Shown here piece after piece: positions 20,804-29,708 of a stretch of 64,000 nt of DNA. The DNA is from Desulfomicrobium escambiense DSM 10707 (GTDB lineage Bacteria > Desulfobacterota > Desulfovibrionia > Desulfovibrionales > Desulfomicrobiaceae): positions 1 to 64,000 of the forward strand of contig NZ_AUAR01000015.1 in assembly GCF_000428825.1 (NCBI RefSeq). The letters are read 5' to 3'. Under the pieces are notes generated by a model, which worked only from the letters and a program-made list of their open reading frames with translations, ran no database searches and was not told the DNA's origin. Made by a program: the position numbers and the translations under genes. Numbering within the stretch: position 1 is the first letter of the stretch; the number at the start of each line of letters is the position of its first letter.

Positions 20804-22456
20804 GTGACCCCGACCATGCGCTACCGGCTCGCCCATCAGGACAGTCTCCTGGGGGTGGCCTACTTCACCCCCGAACCCGCCGAACCCCTGCCCCTTGAGC
20901 AATGTCTGGACCACGTCCGCAGGCTGCCCGGCGACGAGTTCATGCGCGCCCACGTCCGGCCGCTGCTGGCCGCCATGGCCCCGGCGAAACTGCGCGCCCT
21001 CTTCGAGGCCGCCGACGAGACGGTCCGCGCCCTGGTCCTCGAGACCGTGCTCCTGACCCCGGGGCTGGGGGACCTGTGGCCGGAAATGCGCCCCGCACTC
21101 GACGGACTCAAAGGCCGCACGCCCCAGCTCTTCCTGGCCAGCGCCGCCCTGCCCGACCATGACCTGCATGCGGGGACGAGCCGGCTTCTGGCCGCGAACA
21201 TCTTCGAACACGCACCCCTGCCCGCCGAGCCGGCCGACGACGCATTAGACGCCGCGCCCGATACCCCGGTGGCGGACCCGACCCGCATCCGGGCATCCCT
21301 GGATCTGCCCGCCCCCTGCCCCAGGCGGCCCGCCGAGGCCACCCGCGCCCTGGCCGAGGAACGGCTCTACGGCCTGGGCGTCCTGGACGGGCCCGAGATG
21401 CGCCATCACGCCTCCCTGGCCCCATGGGGCCTGCTGCGCCGCTGGCGGCTGGACCGCGCCACGCGCTGCGGCGCCTTCGACCACCGCCTGCAGGGGCTCA
21501 TGACCAGCTACGGACGCGGCCTGACCATGGACGACGCCCGCGTCTCCCTGGCCATGGAGATCGTCGAGCGCTACAGTTCCTTCGCCGACATCCGCGACAT
21601 GCGCGTCTCGGGCAGCCAGGACGACGGAGAGATCCGGGTCGCGCCCTTCGGTGCCCTGGGCGGCGAGGCCCTGGACCCGAACGCCATGCGCCTGGAAGTC
21701 CCGTACGCGGACCAGCCCCTGCACTGGATCGCGGGCCGGGGCCGCCGCGGCGAGACCAGGCTCGTCCCGCTGCAGGCCGTGTACCTCTTCACCAACCTCG
21801 ACGAAGTCCGCCTCTTCAGCGGACTGGGCTCCACGGGCCTGGCCTCGGGCAACACGCCCGAGGAGGCCAAGGTCAGCGGACTGCTGGAAGTCATCGAGCG
21901 CGACGCCGAGGCCGTCAGGGTCTTCGACCCGGCGCGCTGTTTCCGCGTGGAGAGCCGCGACGACGCAGTGCGGGAGCTTCTGGAACGATACCGGGAGCAG
22001 GGCGTCGACCCCGTCTTCCAGGATCTGACCACGGAACTGGGCGTGCCTTGCTACAAGTGCTTCGTGCATCTGGCCGAAGGCGGACTGGTCAAGGCTACTG
22101 GCGCGTCCCTTTCGGGCCGCCGCGCAGCCCTCTCGGCCCTGACCGAGACGCCCTTCCCCTTTCCCGGAGGCCCGGCTTCGGCCGAGGGCCCGCGCGACCT
22201 CCCGGTGCGCCTGCTCGAAGACCTGCCGGACCACTCGACGGGCTCGGCCGCAGGCGACCTGGCCCTGCTCGAGGCCATCCTGGAGGACAAGGGATACGAA
22301 CCCGTCTACGTCAACCTGACGAAAAGGGAACTGCGGCTGCCCGTGTACCGGGCCATCGTGCCTGGTCTTGAGATCGTCTCGGACTTCGACCGCTTCACGC
22401 GCGTGGGCCCCCGCCTGTGGCGGGACGTGCTCAGATCGAGGGGAAGATGCGGGTGA
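20804..22456 (+). CDS. YcaO-family ATP-dependent protein with unusual N-terminal extension
   Basis: 550-residue protein. A C-terminal YcaO domain (about 215-550) carries the ATP-binding pattern SxxxExxER (SLAMEIVER at 248-256) and a second acidic block (LLEVIERDAEAV). YcaO proteins phosphorylate amide backbones to make azolines, thioamides or amidines, or assist methylthiolation of S12. The first 200 residues are Leu/Ala-rich helices not recognised. No TfuA, dehydrogenase or precursor-peptide gene is nearby, so the substrate is unknown. A GTG start at 20804 is chosen for AAGGAG seven bases upstream; an ATG four codons later lacks a site of its own. The 3' end overlaps convergent ybeY by 26 bp. 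Confidence 0.85.
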   Translation: MTPTMRYRLAHQDSLLGVAYFTPEPAEPLPLEQCLDHVRRLPGDEFMRAHVRPLLAAMAPAKLRALFEAADETVRALVLETVLLTPGLGDLWPEMRPALDGLKGRTPQLFLASAALPDHDLHAGTSRLLAANIFEHAPLPAEPADDALDAAPDTPVADPTRIRASLDLPAPCPRRPAEATRALAEERLYGLGVLDGPEMRHHASLAPWGLLRRWRLDRATRCGAFDHRLQGLMTSYGRGLTMDDARVSLAMEIVERYSSFADIRDMRVSGSQDDGEIRVAPFGALGGEALDPNAMRLEVPYADQPLHWIAGRGRRGETRLVPLQAVYLFTNLDEVRLFSGLGSTGLASGNTPEEAKVSGLLEVIERDAEAVRVFDPARCFRVESRDDAVRELLERYREQGVDPVFQDLTTELGVPCYKCFVHLAEGGLVKATGASLSGRRAALSALTETPFPFPGGPASAEGPRDLPVRLLEDLPDHSTGSAAGDLALLEAILEDKGYEPVYVNLTKRELRLPVYRAIVPGLEIVSDFDRFTRVGPRLWRDVLRSRGRCG

Positions 22457-22873
22457 CGGACGCTTCCGGGTCGGAGCGGACCGCGGTCACGGCCAGGTCC
22501 GTCAGATCGTCCATCTCCGGGCCGTGGTCGTGGCCCATGAGGTGCAGCAGGCCGTGGGCCAGCAGGCGGACGGTGTATTCGTGGGGGTCCTGGTTGTAGA
22601 GGCGCGTCTCGCGGGCCAGGGTGTCCACGGACAGGACGAGGTCCCCGAGCCAGTCGCCCTCGCCGCCGGGGAAGCTCAGGATGTTGGTGGGCCCCAGGCA
22701 GCCCATGAAGGAACCGTTCAGTTCGGCCATCTCCCGGTCGTCCACCAGGCGCAGGGAGAGTTCCCACCCGTCCAGGCCGAAGCACCCGGCCAGGCCCTCG
22801 AAAATCTCCATGAGCTCCGGCCCCGAAAGGGGAAAGCGCGGGTCCGCGGGGACGCATTGCTCCAGATGCAGCA

Positions 22874-22874
<1 letters not shown>
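22431..22874 (-). CDS. ybeY: endoribonuclease YbeY (rRNA maturation factor)
   Basis: 147-residue zinc-dependent RNase involved in 16S rRNA 3'-end maturation and ribosome quality control. The defining motif HGLLHLMGHDHG, with three zinc-binding histidines, is near residue 110, and the conserved PTNILSFP block is near residue 63. The ATG shares one base with the phoH stop (TGATG), so the two are coupled. Length is typical. The 3' end overlaps the convergent YcaO gene. Confidence 0.94.
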
Positions 22875-23854
<980 letters not shown>

Positions 23855-23997
23855 GCGTCCTCATGCTGCGCCGAAAAGGCCGCCCCGGCGGGGCGACGGC
23901 CGCGCATTTGCAAAACCGTGCGGAGTTCCGTAGAGGAATTCTTCCGCACCTACATACCGAAAAGTGAAGCATCACAGGCCGCGAGGCCTCATATCAT

Positions 23998-24378
23998 ATG
24001 AAAGACGACAAACGAACCACTGACAACCTGCCGGCCGTCAGGCCGGAAACGCAGCTTGCTTTCCAGGAAGCAAGAAGCATGGTGAGGAAAGCATTCGTGA
24101 CGGCCATCAAGACCAATCTCGCATTTCTTGCCTGCTCCGGCCTCTACGCCTACCGCTCCGGGCAGCGCTTCTGGGAACAGAAGGGCAGCTCGTGGTGGGC
24201 CAGGACCCGCGCCTTCTCAAAGACCGCATACCTGGCCCTGCAGGAGGACGCCTTCGGCTCGGACATCCGAATCGAAACCCTCGACTTGGACAAGGTGCTG
24301 GAGGGCAGTCGCCCGACCCTGTCCATCCCGGCCACGCCCGAAGCCGTGGACGACCTGATTCGCCCGAAAAAGCCCTAG
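23998..24378 (+). CDS. hypothetical protein with one hydrophobic segment
   Basis: 126 residues, not recognised. A charged N-terminus (MKDDKRTTDN) precedes a moderately hydrophobic stretch at about residues 33-52 (FVTAIKTNLAFLACSGLYAY), then an aromatic-rich segment (GQRFWEQKGSSWWARTRAFS), and it ends RPKKP. The possible membrane helix is marginal. The ribosome site is weak (GAGG 11 bases upstream). It is divergent from phoH, and its TAG stop overlaps the moaA stop in a shared CTAG. Codon use is like its neighbours, which supports a real gene. Confidence 0.6.
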   Translation: MKDDKRTTDNLPAVRPETQLAFQEARSMVRKAFVTAIKTNLAFLACSGLYAYRSGQRFWEQKGSSWWARTRAFSKTAYLALQEDAFGSDIRIETLDLDKVLEGSRPTLSIPATPEAVDDLIRPKKP

Positions 24379-25367
24379 CCGCCGATGGCCGTCATGGCCC
24401 GGTCGCAGACCTGGTTGGTCTGGCGGTCCTGCAGCAGCCGGTAGCCCATGGGCTTCTCCTGATTGGCCCTGGCGAAGAGTTCGAGCAATTCCTGGGTGGA
24501 GTGCTGCGGGTCTCGCAGGATGGAGCGCACGTCGTACTCCTTATCGGAAAAGAGGCACGTCCGCAGCTTGCCGTCCGAGGTGACCCGGAAGCGGTTGCAG
24601 CTCTCGCAGAAATGGTTGCTGACAGCCGAAATGACGCCGATGCGCCCGGACCCGCCGGCAATGCGGTACATCTTGGCCGGGCCGCTGTTGCGCGAGGCCT
24701 CGCGCACCTCGTCCAGGGGCACGAGCTCTTCCACCGCCGCGACGATGTCCTTGGCCGGCCAGTAGTTGTCGCGGCTCCAGCGCGACTGGTAGCCGATGGG
24801 CATGAACTCGATGAAACGCACGTCCACGCCGAGATCACGCGCAAAATCCACGAATTCCGGCAACTCGTCGTCGTTGATGCCCTTCAGGGCCACGACGTTG
24901 ATCTTGACCCGCATCCCGGCCGCAAGACAGGCGTCGATACCCGCCCGGACCAGTCCATACGCGTCGACGCCGGTGATTTCCTCGAACTTCGCGCGCTGCA
25001 GGGTGTCCAGAGAGATGTTCAGACAGGCCACCCCGGCCTCCCGCAGCTCCTGCACACGCCCGGCCAGCATGGTGCCGTTGGTGGTGATGCGCAGGTCAAG
25101 GGACGGGTACTTGGCGTGCAGGCGGGCCAGAAAGGGGATGAAGCCCTTGCGGGCGAACGGCTCGCCGCCCGTGAGACGAACCTTCTCGACGCCGGCGATC
25201 TTGGCCACGTCCACCAGCTCGAACATCTCCTCGAAGGTCAGAATCTGCTCATGGGGCAGGAATACCCATTCGCTCTGGGGCCTGCAGTACAGGCAGCGCA
25301 GGTTGCAACGGTCGGTTATGCTCAGCCGCAGGTAGCTCACCTTGCGGCCGTGGGAATCGATAAGCAT
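24375..25367 (-). CDS. moaA: GTP 3',8-cyclase (molybdenum cofactor synthesis)
   Basis: Radical SAM enzyme that with MoaC turns GTP into cyclic pyranopterin monophosphate, the first step of molybdopterin synthesis. The 330-residue product has the N-terminal 4Fe-4S motif CNLRCLYC (CxxxCxxC), the SAM-binding block VRLTGGEPFARKG, and C-terminal cluster cysteines (CESCNRF and LRTCLF). It ends in GG, as is usual for MoaA. The ATG at 25367 is preceded by GAGGTG. It stands alone rather than in a moa operon; a MoaE-like gene lies 6 kb away. Confidence 0.95.
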   Translation of the reverse strand: MLIDSHGRKVSYLRLSITDRCNLRCLYCRPQSEWVFLPHEQILTFEEMFELVDVAKIAGVEKVRLTGGEPFARKGFIPFLARLHAKYPSLDLRITTNGTMLAGRVQELREAGVACLNISLDTLQRAKFEEITGVDAYGLVRAGIDACLAAGMRVKINVVALKGINDDELPEFVDFARDLGVDVRFIEFMPIGYQSRWSRDNYWPAKDIVAAVEELVPLDEVREASRNSGPAKMYRIAGGSGRIGVISAVSNHFCESCNRFRVTSDGKLRTCLFSDKEYDVRSILRDPQHSTQELLELFARANQEKPMGYRLLQDRQTNQVCDRAMTAIGG

Positions 25368-25427
25368 GGACACCTCGCAAAGGTAGTGTGGCCGCAAGAC
25401 CTAAGTCTTCCCGCGGCGCATGTAAAG

Positions 25428-26924
25428 TCAGCTCCCCATATCGAGGCGCAGCCGTTCTTCGAGGGCGGGATCGATGACCGGCCGAACCATTCGCAGAACC
25501 TTGTCGACGCCGACCATGCCCAGGTTCGCCCCCTTGATGGTCCGCACGTCCCTGACCAGGCACAGCAGCACATCGCCGCGGTCGGCCATCTTCAGGTGAC
25601 TTGCCAGGGCGGCCAGGGCGGCGGCCTCCTGGATGGTCCGCTCGGGGACCTCCTGGGCCGGGAAATCTCGCCTGACCACGACATGGGCGCCGGGTCCGTC
25701 CTGGGCGTGCAGCCAGTAGTCGAAGGGGCTGGCCGCCTTGGTCAAAAGCTGGTGATTGGCTTGGGCGCTGCGGCCGCGCAGGATGAGGAAGCCGTCGGAG
25801 GAGCGGTAGGTCCCGACCTTGATGCCCCTGTATTTGGCGGGCAAAGGGCTCGGCGCGGCCGGCGTCAAGGACGTGTCGGACGGCGTGGCCGGCGCGACGC
25901 GGCCCGCCCGCGCATCGTCAAGTTCCCGGCGCAGGGCCTGGATCCTGGCGGCGACGATGCCCATGCCCCGCTCGCCCTTGGCCGCGCGGGCAAAAAATCT
26001 GGTCATGTTCTCACGCACGGTCACTCCGGGATCCAGGCGGAGTTCCACCTCCCCACCATTCCCGTCGCAGAGCCGGACCACTGCCAGACGGGCGTCCTTG
26101 TCCAGGCCGTGTAGGTGGGCCTGCAACGCGAGCCCCTTTTCGCGCATGGCGACCATCTCCCCGAGGCGGGAGCGGTCCGCCTCCACCCGCGCCAGGGCGC
26201 GCTCGATGCGCCGGATGTTGCGGGACCTCGCGTCGTCCTCCCCGCCGTGCGCCCTGGCCATGTCGGCCAGGGTCCGGCCGTGGGCCTGCTGCGCAGCCTC
26301 CAGGACGCTTGCGCAGGCGCCGCCGCCTTCAAGGGGCCAAAGGCTGACCTGGCTGCGGCCGCGGTGGTCCAGCCCGAAATAGAATGTCCCGACGGCGCCG
26401 CTCTCGATATCCCGCAACAGGCTCCGCGCCTGCTCCTCGGGGATGGAACGCAGCCGGTTGCGCAGGGGCGGCGTGAGATGCGGCAGTTCGCGCCACAGCC
26501 CGTCCTCGCCGATGATCCGCTCAAGCTCCGGCCAGACGGGTGCGACGCCGAACTCCGGCGGCAGGGAATCAACCAGGGCGGGCGCCGCCGCGAGATCGAG
26601 GACGAGCCAGCGCCCCTCGCCGGCGGAAAGCTCCAGGGCCAGACGCCGCCGGGGCCAGTCAGAGACGATCCCGTGCACGCGCCGGTCCCGCAGGCGCTTG
26701 CGCAGCCACATGGCTCGGCCCGAAGGGGACGGGGGATTTTCCGGTTTGTGCGGGGAAATGAAGAGAAAGGGGGTGGGCTTGCCGGTGCACAGCACGAGAT
26801 GCCCCGCCCGGCCCATGCTGAAGGTCCAGGTGTCGGGCAAGGGGGCGAAAACCTTCTCGATGCGCAGGCCCCGAATGCGCGCGGCCAGTTCCTCGGCCAC
26901 GAAGCGAAAAACGCTGGCGTCCAT
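25428..26924 (-). CDS. rqcH: RqcH/NFACT-family ribosome quality-control factor
   Basis: 498-residue NFACT protein. It has an NFACT-N domain at the start (VFRFVAEELAARIRGLRIEKVF), a central charged coiled-coil region (about 225-330) and a C-terminal NFACT-R domain with GTYRSSDGFLILRGRSAQAN and DYWLHAQDGPGAHVVV. Bacterial RqcH binds stalled 50S subunits and directs alanine tailing of nascent chains; older names are fibronectin-binding protein A or DUF814. The conserved DR motif region of NFACT-N is less clear by eye. It is followed by moaA after 60 bp and preceded by the dksA terminator. Confidence 0.88.
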   Translation of the reverse strand: MDASVFRFVAEELAARIRGLRIEKVFAPLPDTWTFSMGRAGHLVLCTGKPTPFLFISPHKPENPPSPSGRAMWLRKRLRDRRVHGIVSDWPRRRLALELSAGEGRWLVLDLAAAPALVDSLPPEFGVAPVWPELERIIGEDGLWRELPHLTPPLRNRLRSIPEEQARSLLRDIESGAVGTFYFGLDHRGRSQVSLWPLEGGGACASVLEAAQQAHGRTLADMARAHGGEDDARSRNIRRIERALARVEADRSRLGEMVAMREKGLALQAHLHGLDKDARLAVVRLCDGNGGEVELRLDPGVTVRENMTRFFARAAKGERGMGIVAARIQALRRELDDARAGRVAPATPSDTSLTPAAPSPLPAKYRGIKVGTYRSSDGFLILRGRSAQANHQLLTKAASPFDYWLHAQDGPGAHVVVRRDFPAQEVPERTIQEAAALAALASHLKMADRGDVLLCLVRDVRTIKGANLGMVGVDKVLRMVRPVIDPALEERLRLDMGS

Positions 26925-26950
26925 GCGTGTCCTTCAAACAACAAAAAAAA

Positions 26951-26973
26951 GCGCGTGCCGGAACGGTACGCGC
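26951..26973 (-). terminator. rho-independent terminator after dksA-like gene
   Basis: The stem GCGCGTGCCG (26951-26960) pairs with CGGTACGCGC (26964-26973) with one G-T mismatch and a GAA loop. It is followed on the minus strand by eight T residues. It lies 30 bp past the dksA stop. Confidence 0.92.
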
Positions 26974-27002
26974 CTTGATGAACATGAAGACCCGGGGCGA
27001 CC

Positions 27003-27365
27003 CTAGTCGCCGCGCAGACGCTCTTCCTCTTCCCGGCGACTCTTGCACTCGATGCACAGCGTGGTCATGGGGCGGGCCTTGAGGCGCGGAATCCCGATGT
27101 CCTCGCCGCAGTCCTCGCAGACGCCGAAGGAGCCGTCGTCGATGCGGTCCAGGGCCTCGTTGATCTTCTTGATCAGCTTGCGGTCCCGGTCGCGCAGGCG
27201 CAGGGTGAAGGTGCGGTCGGACTCGGCCGAGGCCCTGTCGGCGGGATCGGAGTAATACTCCACGTTGTCCGACATTTCCTCGATGGTCGCCTCGCCCTGA
27301 CGCTGGATGTCGTCAATCATCTTGGTCAAATATTCTCTGAAGAACTCAAGGTCCTTGGCTTCCAT
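27003..27365 (-). CDS. dksA: DksA/TraR-family zinc-finger transcription regulator
   Basis: 120-residue protein that binds the RNA polymerase secondary channel and, with ppGpp in known systems, redirects transcription in starvation. A helical N-terminal hairpin (LEFFREYLTKMIDDIQRQ) includes the coiled-coil tip DPADRASAESDR with acidic residues, followed by a four-cysteine zinc finger (CEDCG ... CIEC). Its size matches short DksA forms common in deltaproteobacteria. It has its own promoter region and terminator, so it is monocistronic, and it sits divergent from a tRNA cluster, one class of DksA target. Confidence 0.93.
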   Translation of the reverse strand: MEAKDLEFFREYLTKMIDDIQRQGEATIEEMSDNVEYYSDPADRASAESDRTFTLRLRDRDRKLIKKINEALDRIDDGSFGVCEDCGEDIGIPRLKARPMTTLCIECKSRREEEERLRGD

Positions 27366-27403
27366 GATATGTCCTCCTGCAGGCCAGTTGCCTAGGGAGA
27401 GAG

Positions 27404-27432
27404 TTACTATTCACTGCACACCAAAAAGTAAA
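27404..27432 (-). promoter_or_regulatory. putative promoter for dksA
   Basis: Minus-strand TTTACT (27432-27427) and TAGTAA (27409-27404) with a 17-bp spacer, about 40 bp upstream of the start codon. It is a moderate match to sigma70. Confidence 0.4.
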
Positions 27433-27511
27433 CCCCCTGCGGACTCCGACGGACAATTTCAATAATAATAAGCTTTCTCGCTGCGGGTGAAAAGAAAAAA
27501 TCAGATTTTGG

Positions 27512-27538
27512 TTGACAGCCGACACCGCCCTTTATAAA
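27512..27538 (+). promoter_or_regulatory. promoter for the tRNA cluster
   Basis: A perfect -35 TTGACA (27512-27517) and a strong -10 TATAAA (27533-27538), 15 bp apart, end 16 bp before the first tRNA-Gly. An A/T-rich tract lies just upstream. The spacer is slightly short but both hexamers are strong. Confidence 0.7.
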
Positions 27539-27554
27539 CACGGCTTCTCGTTGA

Positions 27555-27629
<75 letters not shown>

Positions 27630-27636
27630 CAGAAAT

Positions 27637-27711
<75 letters not shown>

Positions 27712-27716
27712 CAAGC

Positions 27717-27792
<76 letters not shown>

Positions 27793-27798
27793 GAAGAC

Positions 27799-27821
27799 AA
27801 AGGCCGGTTCGACCGGCCTTT
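27799..27821 (+). terminator. rho-independent terminator after Gly-Cys-Gly tRNAs
   Basis: A perfect 10-bp stem AAAGGCCGGT (27799-27808) with ACCGGCCTTT (27812-27821) and TCG loop is followed by TTCTTTTTT. Confidence 0.92.
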
Positions 27822-27890
27822 TCTTTTTTCGACGGACCGAAAATAATGCTTGCCTCCCGGCCGGCATCCTATTAGGAGACCACTCTTCGA

Positions 27891-27967
<77 letters not shown>

Positions 27968-27976
27968 TGCGACGAT

Positions 27977-27998
27977 AAAGGCCGGTTTCCCGGCCTTT
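27977..27998 (+). terminator. rho-independent terminator after tRNA-Gly copy 3
   Basis: The stem AAAGGCCGG (27977-27985) pairs with CCGGCCTTT (27990-27998), followed by TTTTCTTTT. It is nearly the same sequence as the terminator after copy 2, which supports duplication of the tRNA-terminator unit. Confidence 0.9.
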
Positions 27999-28025
27999 TT
28001 TCTTTTCCCGCCCAGAATGCCGCGG

Positions 28026-29528
28026 CTACTTGCGGCCCCCGAAGATGGAGCCGAGCACACCGCGCAGGATCTGCCGCCCAAGCTGCGTCCCTATGGTCCG
28101 CGCCGCGCTCTTGACCATGGCCTCCCCCAGTCCCTGGCGGCGGGAAGTTCCCGTCAGCCAGTCGAAGGTCCCGCCCCGGGCCGCTTCCTCCTTCTCGCGC
28201 GCCGCCGATTCGGCCAGGTCGCGGGCCTGATCCTCCTTGGTCCTGGCCCTGGCCTGCAGAAGTTCGAAGGCCGACTCGCGGTCGACCATGGCGTCGTAGC
28301 GGCCCTTGAGGGGCGAACGGCCGAGAATCTGGGCGCGCTCGGGCTCCGTCAGAGGACCGATCCGGGACTGCGGCGGCCGCACCAGCACCCGCTCGACCAC
28401 GCCGGGGCGCCCCTTGTCGTCGAGGACGGACACGAGTGCTTCTCCGGTCCCCAGTTCCGTGATGGCCGCGGCCGTGTCGAAGGCCGGGTTGGCCCGGAAG
28501 CTCTCGGCCACGCTGCGCACGGTCTTCTGCTCCCTGGGGGTGTAGGCCCGCAGGGCGTGCTGGATCTTGAGCCCGAGCTGCCCCAGGACCTCGTCCGGGA
28601 TGTCGGCCGGCGACTGGGTGACGAAGTAGACGCCCACGCCCTTGGAGCGGATCAGGCGCACGACCTGCTCGATCTTGTCGATCAGGGCCTTGGGCGCGTT
28701 GTCGAAAAGCAGGTGCGCTTCGTCGAAGAAGAAGACGAGGCTCGGGCGCTCGGGGTTGCCGACCTCGGGCAGCTGCTCGAAGAGCTCCGACAGCAGCCAC
28801 AGCAGAAACGTCGCGTAAATCTTGGGCGAGCGGGCCATGAGGCCGGCCGCGTCCAGGATCGAGATCACCCCGCGTCCGGAAAAATCCGTGTGCATGAGAT
28901 CCGCCAGGGCCAGGGCCGGCTCGCCGAAGAAGACGTCCCCGCCCTGCTCCTCCAGCACCAGGAGCTGCCGCTGAATGGCCCCGACGCTGGCCGGGCTGAT
29001 GTTGCCGAAGGTCCCGCGAAGTTCGGCTGCGTTCTCGGCCATGAAGGACAGCATGGCCCGCAGGTCTTTGAGGTCCAGAAGCAGCAGACCCTGCTCGTCG
29101 GCGATGCGGAAGCAGGCGTACATGATGCCCGTCTGGGTTTCGTTGAGCTCCATGAGCGTCGAGAGCAGCAGGGGCCCCATCTCCGAGACGCTGGTCCTGA
29201 GCGGATGCCCCGAAACGCCGAATACGTCCCAGAAGACCGTCGGGTTGCCCTCGAAGGCGAACCCCTCGGCAGGCATGCGGGCCAAACGTTCCTCGACCTT
29301 CGGATGGGGATTGCCGGGCGCGGCGATGCCGGACAGGTCGCCCTTGATGTCCGCGGCGAAAACCGGGACGCCCATGCGCGAGAAGCTCTCGGCCAGGACT
29401 TGCAGGGTGATGGTCTTGCCGGTGCCCGTAGCCCCGGTCACCAGCCCGTGCCGGTTGCCCATGGCGGCCAGCTGGTACACTCCGGCCCCGTCCGCTCCGC
29501 CGAGAAGAAAGCGTTGTCCGTCGATCAT
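28026..29528 (-). CDS. HerA-like ATPase, DUF853 (YjgR) family
   Basis: 500-residue P-loop ATPase. Walker A is GLVTGATGTGKTITLQVLAE near residue 30, followed by VFAADIKGDLSG, and Walker B is SLVFFFDEAHLLFDNAP near residue 265; the sensor region VGVYFVTQSPADIPDEVLGQLG is also present. This is the DUF853/YjgR branch of HerA/FtsK-related ATPases, whose role is unknown although a DNA-translocase activity is often guessed. The C-terminal 70 residues are charged and then Gly/Arg-rich. AAGGAG precedes the ATG. It appears to be a single-gene unit between the tRNA cluster and the YcaO-TPR gene. Confidence 0.9.
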   Translation of the reverse strand: MIDGQRFLLGGADGAGVYQLAAMGNRHGLVTGATGTGKTITLQVLAESFSRMGVPVFAADIKGDLSGIAAPGNPHPKVEERLARMPAEGFAFEGNPTVFWDVFGVSGHPLRTSVSEMGPLLLSTLMELNETQTGIMYACFRIADEQGLLLLDLKDLRAMLSFMAENAAELRGTFGNISPASVGAIQRQLLVLEEQGGDVFFGEPALALADLMHTDFSGRGVISILDAAGLMARSPKIYATFLLWLLSELFEQLPEVGNPERPSLVFFFDEAHLLFDNAPKALIDKIEQVVRLIRSKGVGVYFVTQSPADIPDEVLGQLGLKIQHALRAYTPREQKTVRSVAESFRANPAFDTAAAITELGTGEALVSVLDDKGRPGVVERVLVRPPQSRIGPLTEPERAQILGRSPLKGRYDAMVDRESAFELLQARARTKEDQARDLAESAAREKEEAARGGTFDWLTGTSRRQGLGEAMVKSAARTIGTQLGRQILRGVLGSIFGGRK

Positions 29529-29708
29529 GTGGCGCTCCTTGTGGATCGGATTGAGACTAATTTTTGTTTTTTAGCACACCGAGGCCCGAATACAAAGCCC
29601 ATTGACTTGTGCGCGAAGCCCCGCCACAACGGCGTTCTGCGGATTCCCCGACCGGCTCCACGGCGGCCCGGAACCGCGCCAACCCAAACCGTTTCAATTC
29701 GGACCATT

